Translations under genes and position numbers: made by a program
Source of the DNA: DASRQK01 sp040392005
Lineage (GTDB): Bacteria > Bacteroidota > Bacteroidia > Sphingobacteriales > Sphingobacteriaceae
DNA: 7,109 bases
Direction of reading: 5' to 3'
Assembly (NCBI GenBank): GCA_040392005.1
Contig: JBEBWT010000071.1
Span: forward strand, 1-7,109
Part shown: piece after piece, positions 1 to 4,869 of the stretch
Layout of the letters: each line of letters starts with the position of its first letter
Position numbering within the stretch: the first letter of the stretch is position 1
The notes under the pieces: generated by a model
Databases searched by the model: none
Seen by the model: only the letters and a program-made list of their open reading frames with translations
Told to the model about the DNA's origin: nothing

Positions 1-71
1 AATCAAGGAATATCCAATGGGATTACAAGAATATAGTCAGACGGAAAGGTGTGCTTGAGCGACTGAAATAA
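1..71 (+). CDS. 3' end of an unidentified upstream gene (partial)
   Basis: Reading from base 3, the frame is open for 22 codons and ends with TAA at 69-71. The visible tail is SRNIQWDYKNIVRRKGVLER followed by LK. This basic C-terminus with Trp and Tyr looks like real protein, but it is too short to assign a family. A competing frame starting at base 2 is open to the TGA at 56-58 and cannot be excluded. The gap to the next gene would be 53 bp on the same strand. Confidence 0.4.
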   Translation, partial: SRNIQWDYKNIVRRKGVLERLK

Positions 72-84
72 TTTTGCGATCAAA

Positions 85-92
85 TACTTTTG
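85..92 (+). promoter_or_regulatory. candidate −7 promoter element for the DUF6265-YciI gene
   Basis: TACTTTTG matches the Bacteroidota −7 consensus TAnnTTTG in all fixed positions and lies 32 bp before the ATG at 125. No good TTTG −33 element is seen at the usual 19-21 bp spacing, so this rests on one half of the promoter only. Confidence 0.3.
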
Positions 93-124
93 AGTGAATA
101 GTTTTCAATTTTAATGAAGAATCA

Positions 125-988
125 ATGAGAACATTATGGACATTGATCATCCTGTTTATGACGGATATCACCTTCGCCCAATCCGGGTTTCCCGATTTTT
201 TGCAAGGAACCTGGCAGATGGAAAACAGGGAAACTTATGAGCACTGGGACAGACTCAATGACCACACGCTCAAAGGATTTTCGTATCAAATAGCGGCCGG
301 CCAGATGAAAGTGTCCGAATACCTGAATATTTCCCGAAGGGGGAATGGAATTTCCTATACCGCTGCGGTACTGAATCAGAATGGGGGCGAGGGGATCAGT
401 TTTGAACTGACGGAAAGTGACAGTATGTATGTGTTTGAAAACCCCCGGCATGATTTCCCCAAAAAGATTGTTTACCGGAAACTTTCTGAAACAGAAGTGT
501 TCGTGTCCGTATCTGATGGGGGCCAGAAAGGATTCGCCTATAAACTGATCCGGCAAAATGTGAATAAGGCGGAAAGCGATCCGGCGGTATCCAACCCAAA
601 CTATGATAAGGCACTTGCCGACAAGCTGGGGGGTGATGATTACGGGATGAAGAGCTACTTTTTGGTTATTCTGAAAACAGGCCTGAATACCACTGCGGAT
701 GGTGACCTGATCAGCGAGAGCTTCAGGGGCCATATGGACAATATCAACCGCCTGGTGAAGGAAGGCAAGCTAATTGTTGCAGGACCGTTGGCCAAAAATG
801 AAAACACATATAGGGGGATATTCATCCTGGACGGGATTGCTTCGCGGGAAGCGGCGGAAGAATTGCTGCAAACGGATCCGGCTGTCAAAAACGGATTGCT
901 GGCCTACGAAATTTTCACCTGGTACGGTTCGGCAGCGCTTGCTGAATACCTGCCGTTCTCCGATAAAATCTGGAAGTCGCAACCTTAG
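125..988 (+). CDS. secreted DUF6265 / YciI-like two-domain protein
   Basis: Residues 1-18 form a signal peptide (hydrophobic LWTLIILFM, likely cleavage TFA|QS), so the protein is exported. Residues about 22-145 look like DUF6265: a GTW motif at 28-30, E38/W41 in the ETYEHW stretch, and the characteristic NPRHDFPKKIVY block at 106-117. Residues about 172-272 look like a YciI-related ferredoxin-like domain: the RGH motif with H203, the EGKLIVAGPL strand-turn at 213-222, DP at 251-252, and the WYGSAAL tail at 266-272. A linker of about 25 residues separates the two. Neither domain has an established reaction in this setting; YciI-like proteins are often proposed to be small enzymes using a His/Asp pair. 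The ATG at 125 is chosen because the signal peptide begins there. The gene stands alone between gaps of 53 and 108 bp. The fold assignments are from remembered family motifs and no search was run. Confidence 0.85.
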   Translation: MRTLWTLIILFMTDITFAQSGFPDFLQGTWQMENRETYEHWDRLNDHTLKGFSYQIAAGQMKVSEYLNISRRGNGISYTAAVLNQNGGEGISFELTESDSMYVFENPRHDFPKKIVYRKLSETEVFVSVSDGGQKGFAYKLIRQNVNKAESDPAVSNPNYDKALADKLGGDDYGMKSYFLVILKTGLNTTADGDLISESFRGHMDNINRLVKEGKLIVAGPLAKNENTYRGIFILDGIASREAAEELLQTDPAVKNGLLAYEIFTWYGSAALAEYLPFSDKIWKSQP

Positions 989-1012
989 CGGACAAATTTT
1001 TGAAAAATATAT

Positions 1013-1043
1013 TTTGTGATTTGTTTCATTATGATTTACTTTG
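1013..1043 (+). promoter_or_regulatory. candidate promoter of the small-membrane-protein / DUF4260 operon
   Basis: TTTG at 1013-1016, a 19-bp spacer, then TTACTTTG at 1036-1043 is a good match to the Bacteroidota pattern TTTG-N19-21-TAnnTTTG, with one mismatch in the −7 box. Transcription would begin near 1050, leaving a leader of about 45 nt before the ATG at 1097. Confidence 0.4.
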
Positions 1044-1055
1044 TATTTCAAAGTA
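1037..1055. promoter_or_regulatory. palindromic operator candidate overlapping the promoter
   Basis: TACTTTG (1037-1043) and CAAAGTA (1049-1055) are perfect 7-bp inverted arms around a 5-bp spacer, TATTT. A further direct half-site, TACTTTG, follows at 1054-1060. The left arm covers the −7 element of the candidate promoter, a position where a bound dimer would block transcription. It sits in an AT-rich gap, so an RNA hairpin is possible, but it would be weak and has no U-tract. No regulator gene is adjacent on this strand. Confidence 0.4.
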
Positions 1056-1096
1056 CTTTGGTTTTTAATAATTTTTATCACAAAAAAACAGAAACA

Positions 1097-1381
1097 ATGA
1101 CAAACAAAAGATTATTCGTTATTTTAGCAATAGCGGCATTCCTGTTGTCCATCCCCTTGATTGCCATGCAATTTACCACGCAGGTGGATTGGAAATTTTT
1201 TGATTTCGCCGTTATGGGAGCTTTATTGTTCGGTGCGGGACTTTTATTTGAATTCGCTTTGCGAAGGGTGAAAAGTACCCGGAACCGGATTATTATTTGT
1301 GGGGCGATATTATCTTTATTTTTTATGGTGTGGGCAGAGCTTGCAGTTGGTATATTTGGAACTCCATTAGCTGGTTCCTGA
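1097..1381 (+). CDS. small three-helix integral membrane protein
   Basis: This 94-residue protein has three hydrophobic stretches: about 6-24 (LFVILAIAAFLLSIPLIAM), 36-55 and 64-86, with a basic loop (RRVKSTRNR, 56-64). The C-terminal block WAELAVGIFGTPLAGS (79-94) resembles a small uncharacterised membrane protein family common in Bacteroidota; its function is unknown. The ATG at 1097 is preferred over the upstream in-frame ATG at 1016, because 1016 lies before the candidate promoter's start site and would add an odd hydrophobic tail. The stop TGA (1379-1381) overlaps the next ATG (1381) in the string TGATG, so the two genes are probably translationally coupled. A conserved acidic residue (E81) inside the third helix is the only polar position that stands out. 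Possible roles would be in the inner membrane; none can be assigned from the sequence. Confidence 0.8.
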   Translation: MTNKRLFVILAIAAFLLSIPLIAMQFTTQVDWKFFDFAVMGALLFGAGLLFEFALRRVKSTRNRIIICGAILSLFFMVWAELAVGIFGTPLAGS

Positions 1382-1749
1382 TGAAAATGAACAATGTACT
1401 TAAACTCGAAGAAATCGGCCAATTTGTATTGGCGATTGTGCTTTTTGCCCGGCTTGATTATAGTTGGTGGGTTTTCCCGGCTTGCCTTTTATTGCCTGAT
1501 CTGTCAATGATCGGGTACCTGGTCAATACCAGGACCGGGGCCTGGATCTATAATTTTTTCCATCACAAACTGCTTGGTGTTTTGATAATCGCGACAGGTT
1601 ACTGGATGAACAACCAGTTGGTGATATTGGTGGGATTGATTTTATTTGGCCATGCGGCAATGGATCGGATCTTTGGGTATGGGCTGAAATTTGCGGATGA
1701 TTTTAAGCATACCCATCTGGGCTGGATCGGAAACAAGCAGAGGCAATGA
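1381..1749 (+). CDS. DUF4260 family membrane protein
   Basis: This 122-residue protein matches the DUF4260 pattern along its whole length: LKLEEIGQFVLAIVLFARL (7-25), WWVFPACLLLPDLSMIGYL (29-47), YNFFHH (57-62), GHAAMDRIFGYGLKF (90-104) and the closing FKHTHLGWIG (108-117). Hydrophobic segments at about 12-25, 29-47, 63-76 and 79-94 suggest three or four membrane helices. The conserved Asp and His residues (PD 39-40, HH 61-62, H91, D95, H110, H112) cluster as a possible metal or substrate site, which is inference; the family has no established function. The ATG at 1381 is chosen, giving a 1-nt overlap with the previous stop, because an earlier in-frame ATG at 1297 lies well inside the upstream gene. 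The pair is presumably transcribed from the promoter near 1013-1043. Confidence 0.88.
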   Translation: MKMNNVLKLEEIGQFVLAIVLFARLDYSWWVFPACLLLPDLSMIGYLVNTRTGAWIYNFFHHKLLGVLIIATGYWMNNQLVILVGLILFGHAAMDRIFGYGLKFADDFKHTHLGWIGNKQRQ

Positions 1750-1785
1750 TTTAGCAATACTTTAGAACAGAGGTATATTGAGCTT

Positions 1786-2688
1786 ATGAAATTCGGACAG
1801 GTAGCAGATCCCTCAAGCATTGATTTTACGATTCCCCCGACCCCACAGGCCTCGCTGGATCTGTTGGCCCGCAGCAAATCCGGCAGCCCCATGGAGGTTT
1901 ATGTCGGTTGTGCCAAATGGAACAAGAAAGATCTGAAAGGATTTTATCCCCGTGGGATCCGGGATGAATTGGTGTATTATGCGACTCAATTCAATAGTAT
2001 TGAGTTGAATGCCACCTTCTATAATTCACCTTCGAAATCCCAGGTCGAGGCATGGAAAGAAAAAACGCCGGATGGTTTCAGGTTCTTTCCCAAAATCCCC
2101 CAGTCCATCAGTCATTTTTCACGCCTGTTGAATACAGATGATAAAGTAAGGGATTTTGTGGATGCCACCGTGCTGTTTGAGGAAAAGCTGGGCATGGCTT
2201 TTTTGCAACTGATCGACAATTTCAAGCCAAAGGACTTTGACCGCCTGGCCTCTTTTTTGAACGGTTTTCCCAAAGGTTATCCACTGGCAGTCGAGGTGCG
2301 CAACCAGGAGTGGTTTTCCCCGGATGTTTCAGCGCGCTATTATCAATTGCTGGAGGAGACGGGGATGACCAATGTGCTGGTGGATACGGCCGGGCGACGG
2401 GATATGATGCATATGCGTCTGACTACTTCCGTGGCATTCGTCCGGTATGTGGGGGCCAATCACCCCTCTGATTACACCAGGTTGGATGACTGGATCCGTA
2501 CCATTGTACAATGGAAAGAAGCCGGCTTGCAGAAGCTCTTTTTTTTCATTCATCAAAACATCGAGGAGGAGTCACCATTGCTTGCGGCGCACTTTATTGG
2601 AAAACTGAATGAGGCGATCGGCACTACACTGAAAATTCCTGCCAGACCGGATGGTCCCGGGCCAGACGCAGCACCGACCTTATTTTAA
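1786..2688 (+). CDS. DUF72 (YecE-like) family protein
   Basis: This 300-residue cytoplasmic protein is a DUF72 member with a TIM-barrel-like fold. Visible signatures are VYVGCAKWNKKDLKGFYPRG (38-57), FNSIELNATFY (69-79, with E73 and N75 at the usual strand end), FRFFPKIPQSISH (98-110), LAVEVRNQEW (167-176, E170/R172) and the late strand KLFFFIHQN (250-258). The first 35 residues (MKFGQVADPSSIDFTIPP) form an N-terminal extension that I associate with the Bacteroidota branch of the family, which supports the ATG at 1786. The length is slightly above the usual 240-280. Biochemical function is unestablished; related proteins are sometimes linked to Fe-S or nuclease neighbourhoods, which this window does not support. 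It lies 36 bp after DUF4260 on the same strand and may be read through from it. No clear promoter is visible in the gap. Confidence 0.92.
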   Translation: MKFGQVADPSSIDFTIPPTPQASLDLLARSKSGSPMEVYVGCAKWNKKDLKGFYPRGIRDELVYYATQFNSIELNATFYNSPSKSQVEAWKEKTPDGFRFFPKIPQSISHFSRLLNTDDKVRDFVDATVLFEEKLGMAFLQLIDNFKPKDFDRLASFLNGFPKGYPLAVEVRNQEWFSPDVSARYYQLLEETGMTNVLVDTAGRRDMMHMRLTTSVAFVRYVGANHPSDYTRLDDWIRTIVQWKEAGLQKLFFFIHQNIEEESPLLAAHFIGKLNEAIGTTLKIPARPDGPGPDAAPTLF

Positions 2689-2732
2689 ACCCTTATCATT
2701 TTAACTCCCCTATCGGAATCCGGGTTAAGCTG

Positions 2733-2759
2733 AACGCACATTAAATTAAAATGTACGTT
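2733..2759. terminator. inverted repeat between convergent genes, possible weak bidirectional terminator
   Basis: AACGCACATT (2733-2742) and AATGTACGTT (2750-2759) form a 10-bp stem with one mismatch around a 7-nt loop; in the minus-strand transcript the mismatch becomes a G-U pair. It is the best hairpin in the 84-bp gap where the DUF72 gene (plus) and the oxidoreductase gene (minus) converge. No good U-run follows on either strand, so intrinsic termination is uncertain. Confidence 0.3.
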
Positions 2760-2776
2760 AGTAAAATGTACGTTAG
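2747..2776. repeat. perfect 15-bp tandem duplication over the oxidoreductase stop codon
   Basis: TAAAATGTACGTTAG occurs twice head to tail, at 2747-2761 and 2762-2776, with no mismatch. The right copy contains the TAA stop (2775-2773) of the minus-strand oxidoreductase gene. The left copy supplies one arm of the inverted repeat. The lack of divergence suggests a recent slippage or duplication event. Confidence 0.85.
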
Positions 2777-3735
2777 ATCAAGCTGATAATCACATTCCCG
2801 GTTTTCTGCCCGGTCTCCACATAGCGATAGGCCTCCACAATGTCGTCCAGGGGGTATTCCCGGTCGATTACCGGCAGAAATTTTCCCTGACCGGCCAGTG
2901 TTCCCAGCAACAGGATGTCTTCCCGGCGGGCAGGTGGGATGGGGAACAGTACTTTTTTACCTCCGCCCAGGGGCGTAATCAGGGCCAGAAATATATTTTC
3001 GGATCTTTTGCCCAATTCGGTAGAGATATAAATTCCTTTGGGTTTCAGGAGCGCTTTGCATTGTCCGAATGAACTTTTGCCCACCGCATCAAAGATAAAA
3101 TCAAAGTGGTGATGCGTTTGGGTGAAATCCTCCGTCTGATAGTCGATGACCTCATCCGCCCCCAGTGACCTGACCAGATCCAGGTTTTTGGTATTGGCCA
3201 CGGCTACCACGGTTGCCCCGAAATGTCTGAGCAATTGCACCGCTGCTGAGCCAATGGCACCCGTGGCTCCATAGACCAGCACCTTGTCGCCGGCTTTCAC
3301 CTTTGCTGCCCTGATATTGTTGAGGGCGTAATGACTGCCTTCGGTAAGGGCGGCTGCCCGATGGTCATCCAGACCCTCCGGAATCGGGCCGAACGTGCCG
3401 TTTTCTTTCATGACCTTATAGGTGGCATGGCAACCAAAATGAGAATCATCATAGCCGAAAACCCGGTCACCCACCTGATGGGCGGTGACATTTTTGCCTA
3501 TTTCTGTGATTTCACCCGCAAATTCGCAACCCAGGACAGGGTTTTTGGGTCGCCGGAGTCCGCTGAAAAATCTGGAAATAAAGTATTGCGCACTGCGGAA
3601 TCCGCAATCGGTACGGTTCACGGTGCTGGCCGTGATCCGGATCAGTACTTCATTTTCTTTGGGGACCGGCGTGGGCATTGTTCCTATCCGGACGACTTCG
3701 GGCGGACCGTATTGTGCGTAAATGGCTGCTTTCAT
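2773..3735 (-). CDS. zinc-independent MDR-family NAD(P)-dependent oxidoreductase (quinone oxidoreductase-like)
   Basis: This 320-residue protein belongs to the medium-chain dehydrogenase/reductase superfamily. The N-terminal GroES-like domain covers about 1-125: MKAAIYAQYGPPEVV, VNRTDCGFR (39-47), PVLGCEFAGEI (66-76) and GDRVFGY (89-95). The Rossmann domain follows with VLVYGATGAIGSAAVQL (152-168, nucleotide loop GATGAIG 156-162), then LGADEVIDY (191-199) and FIFDAVG (213-219). The structural-zinc four-cysteine loop of classical alcohol dehydrogenases is absent, and position 43 is Asp where a catalytic Cys would be expected, so a zinc-free reductase of the quinone oxidoreductase/RTN4IP1 type is likely. 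The substrate is unknown. The ATG at 3735 gives the canonical MKAAIYAQYG start; an in-frame TTG at 3756 would add only seven atypical residues. It lies 29 bp downstream of the TetR gene, which probably controls it together with itself. Confidence 0.92.
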   Translation of the reverse strand: MKAAIYAQYGPPEVVRIGTMPTPVPKENEVLIRITASTVNRTDCGFRSAQYFISRFFSGLRRPKNPVLGCEFAGEITEIGKNVTAHQVGDRVFGYDDSHFGCHATYKVMKENGTFGPIPEGLDDHRAAALTEGSHYALNNIRAAKVKAGDKVLVYGATGAIGSAAVQLLRHFGATVVAVANTKNLDLVRSLGADEVIDYQTEDFTQTHHHFDFIFDAVGKSSFGQCKALLKPKGIYISTELGKRSENIFLALITPLGGGKKVLFPIPPARREDILLLGTLAGQGKFLPVIDREYPLDDIVEAYRYVETGQKTGNVIISLI

Positions 3736-3764
3736 AGGTCTTTGGTGATGATTCAACGAATTAT

Positions 3765-4340
3765 TCAGGACACCGTGGCGCGGATCAGGTAAGGCAGGAT
3801 CTCTTTCTGGAAAGAAACAAAGTTTTTGCGCACATCGGACTCGCTGGCGGAGGTAAAAGCAAAGGAAAACACAATGCTCTTGGAGGCTTTGATCAGGAAA
3901 TGCAGTTTTTCGGTTTCTACGGTCTGGTTGATTTCGGTATTGTTGATGAATGAACTGATCAGCAACAGTTCCAGGTCATCCGACAGGGTTTTGAGGTATT
4001 CCTGGGTATTGGTCGATTCCCGGATAAAATCCCAACCCAGAAATTCATTGCATATCGTATAGGTCAGGCGGCTGATCCGCAGAATGGTGTCCCCCAGATA
4101 GGTCTCCAGATCGGCCTGTTTGTTGTATTTGGCCAGCAATTCATCCACACTTTCCCGGATATAATCCATCAGGATCGCATGCAATACCAATTCTTTACTG
4201 TCAAAGTACTTATAAATGGTAGCTTTGGCCAGTTTTGCCCGTTTAGCAATATCATTGACACTGGTTTTTTTATACCCATAGCGGCGAAATAGCTCCCTTG
4301 CGGCTATTTTGATGGTTGCTTTTATTTTGTCGGCTTCCAT
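3765..4340 (-). CDS. TetR/AcrR family transcriptional regulator
   Basis: This 191-residue protein begins with a typical TetR DNA-binding domain: IKIAARELFRRYGYKKTSV (10-28), then the helix-turn-helix NDIAKRAKLAKATIYKYFDS (29-48) and KELVLHAIL (49-57). The remaining 130 residues are the variable ligand-binding and dimerisation domain, helical and rich in aromatic and hydrophobic residues (FLGWDFIREST 100-110, FLIKASKSIVFSFAF 148-162). Length is normal. It is followed after 29 bp by the MDR oxidoreductase on the same strand, so it may repress its own small operon and respond to a substrate of that enzyme; this is inference. No clear palindromic operator is seen in the 42 bp before its ATG, which hold only a short GGGT-N3-ACCC palindrome and an 11-bp direct repeat. 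The ATG at 4340 gives a standard TetR N-terminus. Confidence 0.93.
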   Translation of the reverse strand: MEADKIKATIKIAARELFRRYGYKKTSVNDIAKRAKLAKATIYKYFDSKELVLHAILMDYIRESVDELLAKYNKQADLETYLGDTILRISRLTYTICNEFLGWDFIRESTNTQEYLKTLSDDLELLLISSFINNTEINQTVETEKLHFLIKASKSIVFSFAFTSASESDVRKNFVSFQKEILPYLIRATVS

Positions 4341-4346
4341 GGGTTT

Positions 4347-4392
4347 CTCAATTTCTTTTTCAAATTCTGGGTTGGACCCTGCTCAATTTCTT
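4347..4392. repeat. 11-bp direct repeat flanking the lipoprotein-tetR gap
   Basis: CTCAATTTCTT occurs at 4347-4357 and 4382-4392. The right copy contains the TGA stop of the lipoprotein gene (4385-4383); the left copy lies just upstream of the TetR ATG. Between them is GGGTTGGACCC (4370-4380), a 4-bp stem with a 3-nt loop. Nearby TTCCATGGGTTTCTC (4335-4349) is also close to TTCTATGGTTTCTC (4395-4408). The stretch looks like locally reshuffled duplications. Confidence 0.5.
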
Positions 4393-4799
4393 ATTTCTAT
4401 GGTTTCTCCATTGCGAAAAGCGCGGTAAGGTTTCAGCGGACATTCGGCAAGATTGGACGGTGAACCATTGGTCAATATATAATTGGCGCCAGAACAGGGG
4501 TCTGTGGCAACCAGCCCGTCCACCTGCACGGCACATTTTTTTTGCGGATCCACGGTGCTGCAGCGGTCAAAGGCTACATACTGATCTCCTCCGAGGCTGA
4601 CAACAATGAGTCCGGCAACGCCTCCATAATCGATCGCTACCGCCTGTTGGGCCAACCGGAGCTGGGGGTATTGCACCAGGGAAATCCGTTCCATGACCAG
4701 CACATCCGGCACCACGTTGCAACTGCTTTTGCGGCAGGCCTGCAGGGCGAGGGTCATTGCCAGCACCAGCACCAACCCGCACAATCTCTGTTTATTCAT
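4383..4799 (-). CDS. small lipoprotein with a degenerate Rieske-like domain
   Basis: This 138-residue protein starts MNKQRLCGLVLVLAMTLALQAC: a short basic n-region, a hydrophobic core and a lipobox LQA|C with C22 as the likely lipidated residue, so it should be anchored in the envelope. The mature part resembles the small Rieske-like proteins of Bacteroidota: GLIVVSLGGDQYVAFDRCS (63-81), KKCAVQVDG (87-95), TDPCSGANYIL (99-109) and an ECPLKPYRAFRNGETIEI tail (119-136). A true Rieske protein uses CxH and CxxH; here the equivalents are C80-S-T and C102-S-G-A, so both histidine ligands are missing and a normal 2Fe-2S cluster is not expected. Extra cysteines at 27, 89 and 120 could form disulfides. 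An in-frame ATG at 4805 would add only Met-Gly; GGAG lies 10 nt before the chosen start. It follows pheS by 65 bp and precedes tetR by 42 bp. Confidence 0.75.
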   Translation of the reverse strand: MNKQRLCGLVLVLAMTLALQACRKSSCNVVPDVLVMERISLVQYPQLRLAQQAVAIDYGGVAGLIVVSLGGDQYVAFDRCSTVDPQKKCAVQVDGLVATDPCSGANYILTNGSPSNLAECPLKPYRAFRNGETIEIRN

Positions 4800-4869
4800 C
4801 CCCATCAATCTCCATTTTCCGATCAGTTTCTACTTTCCGATCAGCTTCCATTTCTCAATCAGCCTCAGC
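4798..4869. repeat. degenerate 18-bp tandem repeat between pheS and the lipoprotein gene
   Basis: Four units of 18 bp can be aligned: 4798-4815, 4816-4833, 4834-4851 and 4852-4869. The two central units share TTTCCGATCAGYTTC at 14 of 15 positions; the outer two keep about two thirds of the bases. The array starts at the pheS stop (4867-4865) and ends on the lipoprotein ATG (4799-4797). Read on the minus strand, it also contains a 19-codon frame (ATG 4851 to TAA 4792) made of six-residue units: MEADRK, VETDRK, MEIDGD. Confidence 0.6.

Noticed and set aside
134..733. 199-codon open frame on the minus strand
   Set aside because: It lies entirely inside the plus-strand DUF6265-YciI gene, has no recognisable domain and a composition typical of antisense reading.
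996..1008. ATTTTT-G-AAAAAT palindrome after the DUF6265-YciI gene as a terminator
   Set aside because: The loop would be one base and the stem only A-T pairs; more likely AT-rich composition.
3736..3756. TTG start adding seven residues (MNHHQRP) to the oxidoreductase
   Set aside because: The ATG at 3735 gives the canonical MKAAIYAQYG start of the family; the extension is atypical.
3331..3792. 153-codon open frame on the plus strand
   Set aside because: Antisense to the MDR oxidoreductase; no family motif, and the sense frame shows a full nucleotide-binding loop.
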